Assembly (NCBI GenBank): GCA_028284485.1
Contig: JANQRQ010000169.1
Span: 1-47,926 of the forward strand
Source of the DNA: Planctomycetaceae bacterium
GTDB taxonomy: Bacteria; Planctomycetota; Planctomycetia; Planctomycetales; Planctomycetaceae
Length of the DNA stretch: 47,926 nt
Reading direction: 5' to 3'
This document shows, piece by piece, positions 38,101-44,971 of the stretch (positions are counted from its first letter, which is position 1; each line of letters begins with the position of its first letter). The notes beneath the pieces were generated by a model. It had not been told where the DNA came from. It ran no database searches and saw nothing but the letters and a program-made list of their open reading frames with translations. A program made the position numbers and the translations under genes.

Positions 38101-38241
38101 ATGCGCTCAAATGGCGTATCACTCATGCCGGTCGGCTTAGAGAAGAATATCTCGATCGACGAGATGGGCGATCTCATTTCGTTCATCAAGAATTGGAGAT
38201 ACCTCAACGGACAAGTTCCGATCGATATCGGAAACGAATGA
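35200..38241 (+). CDS. Exported PVC-type dehydrogenase: propeller, HEAT and cytochrome c domains
   Basis: 1013 residues, ATG 35200 with AGGAG 9 nt upstream; a signal peptide follows (about 1-35, ending near VDARGQ). Residues 55-430 form a glucose/sorbosone-dehydrogenase-like propeller: FVLHPDLKLELVAGEP, AIAFDASGRMWVAEM, DRDGDGYFENARVF, FDDYGNRFVCSNRNP and ANGPDGALYLVDMYR. About 440-820 is helical and HEAT-like. The C-terminus has the haem site Cys880-Ala-Ala-Cys-His884 in FAKHCAACHRIAGVG, then the LTNILDPNRAIDNNYFSY and ISGETASSVTLKQQEG blocks of the planctomycete haem-binding domain. This matches the TIGR02604/TIGR02603 families, expanded in planctomycetes and Verrucomicrobia, thought to oxidise sugars or similar substrates outside the cytoplasm. 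Substrate unknown. Confidence 0.92.
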   Translation: MIPGGPQATISNWMKFLTVCSLFGGIGVDARGQSETSAQPPAQLGPLTIEESAQEFVLHPDLKLELVAGEPQVADPVAIAFDASGRMWVAEMADYPNGPKEGEPPQSRIRVLEDRDGDGYFENARVFADQLLFANGVHPWRDGVIATIAGEVVFLRDTNGDGTADFQETWYSGFQQENPQLRANHPTFALDNQIYVANGRRGGDVIAVKSDWKTNSAPISISGMDFRFDPIKGGYTAVTGNGQFGLTFDDYGNRFVCSNRNPCTHVVLEDRYLQRNPLLAVRSAVADVSAVGADSRVYAISRTWTTSNLHAGQFTAACGVTMYRGNALPKEFYGNSFTCEPTGNLVHRDVHKANGATFRSQPGRSGIEFLASRDEWFRPVNMANGPDGALYLVDMYRAVIEHPQFMPIELKNRPDLELGRDRGRIYRIVSKKPATRSQTRPAQNLNESTTERLVELLEHSNGWHRETAARLIYERQENAAIEPLKDLFQNTKSPKAKIHALWALAGLNALTRTEVSDGLASTDPRVVEQAIRLAEPSLENDASILNAVLQHCTHQDGRVRFQVALSLGEATRERELASQMGQLAIQSASDPWTRIALATAFPTKPGLLLQETLRQVSTARPQAIQRMIPFVTEMAELVGASLDADQIRVVALSISEMPSKAAVSAGDGNLHNLQFAITKGLGRGLQRRGKSLASFINGSGHEELFRDVFRRASQIAESRGASNEERLYALSVIEFADVSHVRSTLLVLADEQETPAIRIAGIRALSKDRDPQTADLLLSGFRQQTPSVRRAIIDVMLSNTSRLRSLLSEIENENVSRSEIPIGRIGRLTEHRDPEIRNRARTIFADATPADRLEVLKDYRRCLTLDSDPVRGKAVFAKHCAACHRIAGVGVDVAPDIADSRTRTPDALLTNILDPNRAIDNNYFSYTVVTSAGLVLTGIISGETASSVTLKQQEGKTVTILRQDIEEMRSNGVSLMPVGLEKNISIDEMGDLISFIKNWRYLNGQVPIDIGNE

Positions 38242-38286
38242 CCGCCTGATTGCATCCGCGTCGCCAGTCGACTGCCTACCAGGAGC

Positions 38287-39861
38287 CTAGGGCGTCAAGA
38301 CAAACGGGACAAAGTTGGTTTCGGTTTCGAAGCCACCAGTGCCGGCCCGCTTTCCAACCGGTTCGATGAATGCGGGATCAATCCGTCCCCCGTCAGCCAG
38401 AGATTTAATGAGATCGGCAAACTCTGCGTAGCGGCCTGCAGCGCGTGCCTCAAGAAATTGAGGGCTTCCACCAGGAAACAGAGCATTTTGCAATTCCATC
38501 ATGCCGATGACTGCTGTATTACCCAAGGACAAATCCGTGGAATTCTCAGCAAACGACCGCATGATCATTTGCCATTGCCGCAATGCGGTTGGCCGTGAGG
38601 TCGGCGTTCCCGTACCGGGAATCGGGTTTCCGTTGGCATCGAGTTGCAGAGGTGTGTCACTGGCCACGCTGACGTCGAAAAACTCGTCGGCGAACAAAAG
38701 CTGTTCATCCAGGAATGCACGCCCCACAAACTGCTGATTCGGGAGACCAGGCGAACCAAAAAGCGTTTGCACGAATCGGTGGAATGCGCCGTTCTCGTCG
38801 GCGGCACCGTCTCCGTCGCCGTCATTATCGTCCGTCCAAAGGAGCGGAGCCGTTGTCGTATTCGTCGGGTCCAGAATCGCCATCAAGTTCGCGAGATGGG
38901 CGGCCGAATCCGAATTCGAAAAGCCCGCTTCACGCAGTCGTCGATCGGTGTCGACCAACACGCTGCCGTCAGCACCATATTCGAGCATGAGGCCCAGCGA
39001 CGCCGTTCCGGCTGGATAAAGTGCCGCCAAATCCTGAAAGTCACCCTGGTACGATGTATCGGTATCCAGAAGTGTTTCCATGGCTTGGTAGGTGTTCAGT
39101 ACTCGATTGAAGTGCTCCAGATTTGGGCCTTCTTCGAAATCAATCACCTTGTGAATGGTCGCCCCCATCAAATCGGGCAGTCCCGCACCACTCCGTGCGG
39201 GATCCAGGACGATCTCGACGTCGTCGAAATCAGTGCTGTTAATAGCTTGAACGCTAACAACCTGCCCGAACCCTGTGCCGTCGGTCACTCGAATCGAATC
39301 ACCCGGTTTTAAGTTAATCAACCAATTATTCGCCTGAGCAGTCGCATTGCCTCCCCCCCCGGCGTTAGCAGCTGCCGTAATCAAATAGGGGTCCGTCATC
39401 GCTGTGACATCGCCTAATCCGCGTAACGCTTCTGAACTCACGATGGCATTCTGGGTCGTGGCTTGATACTGCCCACGAAATTGATTGTCCGTATAAAAAT
39501 TGCCGAAAAACTGGTTAAAATTCGCGTCTTGGCCTTGGATGATGCGGCTGCGGTTGACGGTCAAATAATTGATCGCCAATTTCGTCTGCTGCCGGGCAAG
39601 ATTATGTGCGCTCATGATGCGGTTCGCATCAGCGGAGAGAACGCCTAAGGTGAAGAGCGGCGAAATCGAGCGATCAAATGTGAAGTTGATGTCCGTCAGA
39701 TTCATAAACTGCCGCGGGACGCCCGTCTGGTCACGTACGACTCGGTTTTCTCCGCCATTTGTATTCGGCAGAAAAAGTTGCGCCTGAACAACGTCACCCT
39801 GCATTCCAGCGACGAAAGCGGTCGTAACAACGAGAAGACACTTGAAGCGAGCATTGAGCAT
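38287..39861 (-). CDS. Exported protein of unknown function, 524 aa
   Basis: I do not recognise the family. ATG 39861 is chosen because a signal peptide starts there (MLNARFKCLLVVTTAFVAGM, cleaved near VVQA). The sequence is low in Cys and has no enzyme motif I can name. A run of Asp/Gly around residues 343-357 (TDDNDGDGDGAADENG) is a calcium-loop pattern. The region around 130-260 is rich in Ala, Gln and Asn, and helical stretches such as FNRVLNTYQAMETLLDT recur. It is convergent with the dehydrogenase gene, 45 nt apart. Likely periplasmic or surface located. Confidence 0.72.
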   Translation of the reverse strand: MLNARFKCLLVVTTAFVAGMQGDVVQAQLFLPNTNGGENRVVRDQTGVPRQFMNLTDINFTFDRSISPLFTLGVLSADANRIMSAHNLARQQTKLAINYLTVNRSRIIQGQDANFNQFFGNFYTDNQFRGQYQATTQNAIVSSEALRGLGDVTAMTDPYLITAAANAGGGGNATAQANNWLINLKPGDSIRVTDGTGFGQVVSVQAINSTDFDDVEIVLDPARSGAGLPDLMGATIHKVIDFEEGPNLEHFNRVLNTYQAMETLLDTDTSYQGDFQDLAALYPAGTASLGLMLEYGADGSVLVDTDRRLREAGFSNSDSAAHLANLMAILDPTNTTTAPLLWTDDNDGDGDGAADENGAFHRFVQTLFGSPGLPNQQFVGRAFLDEQLLFADEFFDVSVASDTPLQLDANGNPIPGTGTPTSRPTALRQWQMIMRSFAENSTDLSLGNTAVIGMMELQNALFPGGSPQFLEARAAGRYAEFADLIKSLADGGRIDPAFIEPVGKRAGTGGFETETNFVPFVLTP

Positions 39862-39949
39862 TGCGGTGACCTGATTCGTAGTATGAAATCTTCCGCGGCA
39901 ATCCGTCGGGGGAGAATTTGCCGACTTTGCCGAATTTTTCGATAGTATC

Positions 39950-39967
39950 AATCGTAATGGTACGATT
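39950..39967. promoter_or_regulatory. Operator-like palindrome
   Basis: AATCGTA-atgg-TACGATT, a perfect 7-bp palindrome about 90 nt upstream of the 524-aa exported protein gene. It could be a regulator site; nothing identifies the regulator. Confidence 0.35.
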
Positions 39968-40114
39968 AAGGCATCGTCAAAGCCTTTTCACGAAAAACGA
40001 CAAGACATTCCAAGCACTTCCTGCGGTCGATGCAGGGAAATCGACACGACGGATGATTCGGCACGCACTGGATTCGCATCAGAATTTCCGCCGTCGCTTT
40101 CGAGACACGGTCGA

Positions 40115-41197
40115 CTACAAAATCAGCATGGCATCTCCGTAGCTGAAAAAGCGATATCCCTCTTGGACCGCCTCGACGTAAGCCTTTTTGATCAATTGTT
40201 TTCCGGCAAATGCGCTGACCAAGATTAACAAGGTCGACCGTGGCAAATGAAAGTTGGTCAGCAAGGAATCCGCCGAACGGAATCGAAAGCCAGGTGTGAT
40301 GAACAGGCTTGTTTCACCGACTGCGGGGATGACACCACCGTCACCCGAAGACGATTCCAGGGTCCGAACGGTGGTGGTGCCGACGCAAACGATTCGGCCC
40401 CCGTTCTGCCTGACGCGATTGAGTTGAGATGCGGTCTCGGCCGAAACCTCATACCACTCGGAATGCATTTTGTGCTCACTTATCCGATCCACGGAAATCG
40501 GCCGAAAGGTCCCAATGCCGACATGCAGCGTCACTTCGGCTGTGGAAATGCCTTGATGTCGGCAACGTTCTAGTAGCTCCGGCGTGAAGTGCAGTCCAGC
40601 AGTGGGGGCGGCAATGGCTCCGGGGCGGCTCGCATAGGTTGTTTGGTATCGCTCCCAGTCCTCTTCGGAGGCCGCCTCTCGCTTGATGTAGGGCGGTAGC
40701 GGCACGGTGCCAACCTTTTCCAAAACGGAAAACGAACTCTCAGAGGAGTCCGGTTTCGCCAGCCAAACCCCATCTTCTTGACGATCGATAAGGGCGACGG
40801 AAACCTCGAACGGCGGTTGACCTTCCCGCGACGATGCCAAAGTGATTCGTTCGCCAACTCGAAGTTTTCCTCGAGTTTGCATGATCATTTTCCAACAACC
40901 GTTGTCGTCTTCACCAAGATACAGGCCTTCCCACTTTCCACCCGTTGCAGTGCGGTAACCGATCAGTCTTGCCGGAATCACCTTTGTGTTGTTAAGCACC
41001 AAACAGTCGCCTGGCTCGAGATACTCGGGTAAATCTCGAATGGAACAATGAACTATTGATTCGGTTGATCGATTAACAACCAACAACCGTGAACCATCGC
41101 GGCAACCAGAGGGAACGTGAGCAATGAGGTGTTCGGGAAGTTCGTAATCGTACGACGCCAGGTCGTCCACCGATTGCTTACCATTCATCATTGTCAT
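40115..41197 (-). CDS. queA: S-adenosylmethionine:tRNA ribosyltransferase-isomerase
   Basis: Makes epoxyqueuosine in tRNA by moving ribose from S-adenosylmethionine to 7-aminomethyl-7-deazaguanine. 360 residues: SYDYELPEHLIAHVPSGCRDGSRLLVV at the start, CLVLNNTKVIPARLIG, GAIAAPTAGLHFTPELL (about 190-206), EVTLHVGIGTFRPISV, CVGTTTVRTLES, LFITPGFRFRSADSLLTNFHLPRSTLLILVSAFAG and YRFFSYGDAMLI, all QueA signatures. The first codons are uncertain (ATG 41197, 41191 or 41188), none with a good ribosome binding site. tgt, yajC and other que genes are not adjacent. Confidence 0.97.
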   Translation of the reverse strand: MTMMNGKQSVDDLASYDYELPEHLIAHVPSGCRDGSRLLVVNRSTESIVHCSIRDLPEYLEPGDCLVLNNTKVIPARLIGYRTATGGKWEGLYLGEDDNGCWKMIMQTRGKLRVGERITLASSREGQPPFEVSVALIDRQEDGVWLAKPDSSESSFSVLEKVGTVPLPPYIKREAASEEDWERYQTTYASRPGAIAAPTAGLHFTPELLERCRHQGISTAEVTLHVGIGTFRPISVDRISEHKMHSEWYEVSAETASQLNRVRQNGGRIVCVGTTTVRTLESSSGDGGVIPAVGETSLFITPGFRFRSADSLLTNFHLPRSTLLILVSAFAGKQLIKKAYVEAVQEGYRFFSYGDAMLIL

Positions 41198-41676
41198 TAG
41201 ACTGCGGCAGTATTTGATTGGCGGCGCAACGTTGCATCAAGTCATGCTGAACTCGACCGTCGATCTATCCGAATTGGGATCGCAAGACGGATAAAGGAAT
41301 CGGTTTCCCAACGATTCGGATGTTCGAATCATTGGAGTTGGAACTTGTTCTACTTTCAAGAGGCAGTCTACGCGAATCGATTGACAATCGGCCACGGCGG
41401 AAACGGTTAACCGCAACGAACGGTTTCTGTAGAGATCGCGTCGGGCCAACGATTTTCGGCTGCAGAACGTAACTTCAACGGAGATTGTAATATCTGAATT
41501 CTAAGTCATCATGTCTCGAGACCATCGAAACTGAGGTCGTTAGCCCGATCGCGTTTTACAATGTTCACCTTCGCAGAAATTATGACGCCAACTAGTCGGG
41601 ACATGCGCGATGCGTGTTCTGGAGTGTCAACGGCATCACTTGACGGCCGCTCTCGCCGAATTCTTGCAGGCACCCA
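41198..41676. other. Divergent spacer between queA and a glycosyltransferase
   Basis: About 480 bases with no supported gene. A weak palindrome GATTCG-gatgtt-CGAATC lies near 41317-41334. Promoters for both neighbours should be here but none is distinct. Confidence 0.45.
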
Positions 41677-42792
41677 ATGCCGAATGAGTTGATTAAGGTA
41701 GCGTTTTGTATCACCGATCTCGATCCGGGTGGGGCGGAACGCGCGCTGGTCAGGCTCGTGACGAAGCTCGACCGCTCCGAATGGGATCCTCACGTTTTCT
41801 GCTTGGCTGATTATGGTTCGCTGGTCGACGACTTGGCACTCGCGAATGTGCCGGTCACGTGCCTCGGAGTCCGACGAAAAACTCAATTCGGAGTCGTATA
41901 CCGACTGTGTCGGATTCTGCGAAATCTACGTCCACAAATTCTTCAAACATATCTCTATCATGCGAACATTGTGGGGAGGGTCGCCGGCACGTTGGCTCGA
42001 GTTCCGACAATCGTATCCGGGATACGCGTCGCCGAGAAGCGTTCTCGATGGCCCCTATTCGTCGATCGTGCCACCAATTGGATGGTCGACGAGAACGTTT
42101 GTGTCAGCGATGCAGTTCGAGATTATGCCGTCAATGAATCGGGGTTAAGCCAAGAAAAAACAACTGTCATTCCGAATGGGATCGAAGCCTCCCTTTTCGA
42201 AAATGCGAATCCGGCCGACCTTGCACCGTTTGGGATTCCACCTAACAACCGGACGATCTTGTTCGTCGGTCGACTCGATTCCCAGAAGGCACCGCTCGAC
42301 CTTTTGAATGCCGTTCCCGAGTTGCTGGATTCGTACGACGATTTGCACATTCTTTTCGTCGGCACAGGCCCGTTGGAGGCTGACATCAACAATTGGATTG
42401 CGGACCGACAACTCGAATCACGAATCCATCTCGCCGGCTGGCAAGCTGATGTCGCTGGGCTAATGAAGTCGACCTATTGCCTTGCCCTTCCTTCGCTGTG
42501 GGAGGGGATGCCTAATGTGGTTCTCGAAGCGATGGCCGCTGGATTGCCGGTCGTCGCCACCACCGTTGAGGGGATCGGCGAACTGCTGAGTCATCAAGAA
42601 ACGGGAATGGTCGTTCCGGTCGGCTCACAACAGAAAATGGGGGCCGCGCTCCGCTGGCTGTTGGATCACCCCGAGGATTCTCTGTCAATGGCCTCAAGCG
42701 CGCAAGAACTTATTCACAATAGGTTTACATCACAACAAATCGCTGACAGTTACACCCAGTTGTACCGCGAATTGTTAAGCCGCCCGGCGTGA
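41677..42792 (+). CDS. Family 4 glycosyltransferase
   Basis: GT-B fold retaining glycosyltransferase of 371 residues, probably building a cell-surface polysaccharide or glycolipid. N-terminal domain: VAFCITDLDPGGAERALVRL with the usual acceptor-side GGAER. C-terminal donor domain: VIPNGIEASLF, ILFVGRLDSQKAP, LHILFVGTGPLE, RIHLAGWQADVAGLM, and the E-x7-E site in PSLWEGMPNVVLEAMAAGLPVVAT. No membrane helix, so cytoplasmic or peripheral. Start ATG 41677. It stands immediately before mraZ, but the spacing of 170 nt and a separate promoter suggest independent control. Confidence 0.93.
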   Translation: MPNELIKVAFCITDLDPGGAERALVRLVTKLDRSEWDPHVFCLADYGSLVDDLALANVPVTCLGVRRKTQFGVVYRLCRILRNLRPQILQTYLYHANIVGRVAGTLARVPTIVSGIRVAEKRSRWPLFVDRATNWMVDENVCVSDAVRDYAVNESGLSQEKTTVIPNGIEASLFENANPADLAPFGIPPNNRTILFVGRLDSQKAPLDLLNAVPELLDSYDDLHILFVGTGPLEADINNWIADRQLESRIHLAGWQADVAGLMKSTYCLALPSLWEGMPNVVLEAMAAGLPVVATTVEGIGELLSHQETGMVVPVGSQQKMGAALRWLLDHPEDSLSMASSAQELIHNRFTSQQIADSYTQLYRELLSRPA

Positions 42793-42894
42793 TTCGCCTC
42801 CATCCAAAAAAAAACCAAATTCTCCAATTCACGACCGGCTAAGCACCTACGCCAAATCATTCCGCCACAAATTCACTCTCCCCGATAATCTTGC

Positions 42895-42922
42895 TTGACC
42901 GTTCGAAAACGGTTGGTAAATT
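42895..42922 (+). promoter_or_regulatory. Candidate sigma-70 promoter of mraZ
   Basis: TTGACC (42895-42900), 16-nt spacer, TAAATT (42917-42922). Inside the spacer lies ACCGTT-cgaa-AACGGT (42898-42913), a perfect 6-bp palindrome overlapping the -35. The -10 touches the start of the MraZ-type direct repeats. Confidence 0.5.
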
Positions 42923-42960
42923 TGGGCCTCAGTGGTGAAGAGTGGGGCAAAGTGGAAATG
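42921..42960 (+). promoter_or_regulatory. MraZ operator: direct GTGG repeats with 10-bp spacing
   Basis: Three units AGTGGtgaag, AGTGGggcaa and AGTGGaaatg follow each other with a period of exactly 10, preceded by a fourth, weaker unit (ttTGGGcctc). MraZ is known to bind TGGGN repeats spaced by 5 nt upstream of its own gene in E. coli and similar boxes in mollicutes. The array ends 1 nt before the mraZ start and overlaps the probable promoter, so it fits autorepression. Confidence 0.75.
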
Positions 42961-42961
42961 A

Positions 42962-43402
42962 ATGGCACTCACCGGGACTTACTCACGAACATTGGACAAC
43001 AAACGTCGATTGGCCGTTCCCAAGAGGCTACGGGAAGAGTTCTCAAAAGATGATCTCGAATGCCTGTACGTCGCACCGGGGACCGATCAATCACTCGCTC
43101 TGTATTCACCGTTGGCGTTTGAAACATTGGCAACGAAGCTGGCTGGGATTACCTCAAATCGTGCCGAAGTCCGAAACTATCTTCGCCTGTTCTACGCACG
43201 TGCGGAGAAAGTCGACCTCGACAATCAAGGAAGGATTCGAATTCCCGATCGTTTGGCGAGCTTGGCAAAACTGGATCGCGACGTGGTGCTATTGGGCGTT
43301 CATGATCATGCTGAGATTTGGGACGTCACTCTCTGGGATTCGTTTCTCAACCAGCACACATCTCACTTTGATGAGATGTCGGATCGGGCGTTGGATTCTT
43401 AA
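42962..43402 (+). CDS. mraZ: Transcriptional regulator MraZ
   Basis: First gene of the division and cell-wall (dcw) cluster; a ring-shaped DNA-binding protein that represses this cluster. 146 residues with two SpoVT/AbrB-like halves: GTYSRTLDNKRRLAVPKRLRE at about 4-24 and RAEKVDLDNQGRIRIPDRL at about 80-98; each carries the D-x-(K/Q)-(G/x)-R-(I/L) DNA-contact pattern. ATG 42962 directly follows the repeat operator; the GTGGAA in the last repeat may serve as ribosome binding site. rsmH follows, but only after an unusually long gap of 636 nt. Confidence 0.95.
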   Translation: MALTGTYSRTLDNKRRLAVPKRLREEFSKDDLECLYVAPGTDQSLALYSPLAFETLATKLAGITSNRAEVRNYLRLFYARAEKVDLDNQGRIRIPDRLASLAKLDRDVVLLGVHDHAEIWDVTLWDSFLNQHTSHFDEMSDRALDS

Positions 43403-44038
43403 ACGACGCAGGCACACTTTATTGGCGGATTGCTAGTTTTACGGATAAATGGATTGAGTTGTCGGGCCACGTAAACAATCTGTAATCGGTCGATGAAGGA
43501 TCTGTTCGCAGCCCGACAACACCGAATCTTGCAGTGCGATTCCGCACCCTATGAAAGGATTCTCGAAACCAATACCGCGATCGACGCGGCAACACTCGAC
43601 ATACTCATTAAGGCCTATTCCGCTGGCTTACCGGGCTGAGCGGACAAACCAGCCAGGATGAGCTGGTTCGGCGGCGGGCGCGACGAGCCATACCCTCTCA
43701 GCGCCAATTATTCGTTTCCACAAGGCGGCACGGAAGCCGCCGGAAACGAATGATTCAAGTCTCGCGGGAAGTCACAGAATTCAACCGTCGACTGCTTCGC
43801 TCGATTGCCATTTTGATGTCGCCGTTTTCCTTGCGGGAATAGCTCAATTGGGCTTTCAAAAATCCCAAAAAACCCGTAAAACGCGACCCTGCTGATCCCC
43901 GCATTTCGCTCCACATCTCGCAAATCATCGCCGCCCGATACATCCGGGCGACTTTGGGCCTTTAAATATCACATCCACACAATCGCGAAATCGCGGTAAC
44001 ACTCTGTCATAGAAAACTTTACGCTCTCGCGTCTGGCA
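43403..44038. other. Unusually long mraZ-rsmH spacer
   Basis: 636 bases where the two genes normally nearly touch. It contains an inverted repeat AACCAGC/GCTGGTT (43647-43668) and a strong hairpin at 43711-43750. A 48-codon open frame (43493-43639) is the only small frame worth noting: MKDLFAARQHRIL..., with a helix-like end, but no ribosome binding site and no known relative, so I do not call it a gene. A TTTAAATATC run at about 43960 could be part of a separate rsmH promoter. Confidence 0.5.
43711..43750. terminator. Strong hairpin in the mraZ-rsmH spacer
   Basis: TTCGTTTCC (43711-43719) pairs with GGAAACGAA (43742-43750), and inside it GGCGGC pairs with GCCGCC, separated by a 4-nt bulge on one side and a short loop. 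No T-run follows. It may end mraZ transcripts or be a palindromic repeat. Confidence 0.45.
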
Positions 44039-44971
44039 ATGTCCTCACCCGAATCCAACACGGGCGAACACGATCGTTCCATCCATCAGCCCGTTCTGTT
44101 GCGTGAGACGATCGACCATCTCGACCTTCATCCGGGCCAAATTGTCGTCGATGGAACCGTCGGGGGTGGCGGGCACAGCCAGGCGATTCTTGAGCAAATC
44201 GGCCCGTCAGGTTTACTGATAGGCTGCGACCGGGACGCCATGATGTTGAACTTTGCCCGCTTAAAGCTCGATCAGCCAAACTGCCATTTGGTCCAAACGA
44301 GCTACGCGCAGATTCCAGAAGTTCTTGCGGCTCTCCCACCTGCGTTCGAATTGGGTAGCCAACCGGTTGACAGAATCCTGCTCGATCTCGGCCTTTCTTC
44401 CGACCAATTGCAAGATGACTCCCGGGGATTTTCATTTGAATCAACCGGTTCGCTGGACCTCCGGTTTGATCGGTCAGAGGGAATCCCGGCGTGGCAAATG
44501 ATTGCCGAAATGAATGAACAGGACTTGGTGGCATCGTTGCAACAGGGAGGCGAAGAACGATTTGCAACGGCGATTGCGAGCGCGATCGTCAATCGTCGCC
44601 AACACCAACCAATCAAATCGTCACAGGACCTGTGTGAGACTGTCACGGCAGCGATACCGAGCCACATCCGCCGGGACTCGCGCAAGCATCCGGCAACGCG
44701 GGTCTTTCAAGCATTGCGGATTGCCGTCAATCGCGAACTGGATCAACTCAAAACAGCTCTCGAATCCGCGATTCCGGATGTACTGAAGCCTGGAGGTCGG
44801 CTGGCCGTAATATCGTTCCATTCTCTCGAGGACCGTATCGTCAAGAGAGCGTTTCGGAGTGACCAACAATGGGAAGAACTCACCAAAAAGCCGGTCGAGG
44901 CAATGCCAATCGAAAGGCGGATGAATCCGCGCTCGAGAACGGCCAAACTTCGAGTCGCGAGAAAACGATGA
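44039..44971 (+). CDS. rsmH: 16S rRNA (cytosine(1402)-N(4))-methyltransferase
   Basis: Methylates C1402 in the decoding centre of 16S rRNA; also called mraW. 310 residues: SIHQPVLLRETIDHL, the AdoMet-binding VVDGTVGGGGHSQAIL (36-51), LIGCDRDAMML, DRILLDLGLSSDQLQD, GSLDLRFD, the RKHPATRVFQALRIAVNREL string, LKPGGRLAVISFHSLEDRIVK, and a basic C-terminus (RMNPRSRTAKLRVARKR). It is the second gene of the dcw cluster. The last bases overlap the start of the next gene as ATGA, which suggests translational coupling. Confidence 0.97.
   Translation: MSSPESNTGEHDRSIHQPVLLRETIDHLDLHPGQIVVDGTVGGGGHSQAILEQIGPSGLLIGCDRDAMMLNFARLKLDQPNCHLVQTSYAQIPEVLAALPPAFELGSQPVDRILLDLGLSSDQLQDDSRGFSFESTGSLDLRFDRSEGIPAWQMIAEMNEQDLVASLQQGGEERFATAIASAIVNRRQHQPIKSSQDLCETVTAAIPSHIRRDSRKHPATRVFQALRIAVNRELDQLKTALESAIPDVLKPGGRLAVISFHSLEDRIVKRAFRSDQQWEELTKKPVEAMPIERRMNPRSRTAKLRVARKR

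Noticed and set aside
43493..43639. 48-codon frame in the mraZ-rsmH spacer
   Set aside because: Plausible composition, but no ribosome binding site and no known relative; conservation would be needed to call it.
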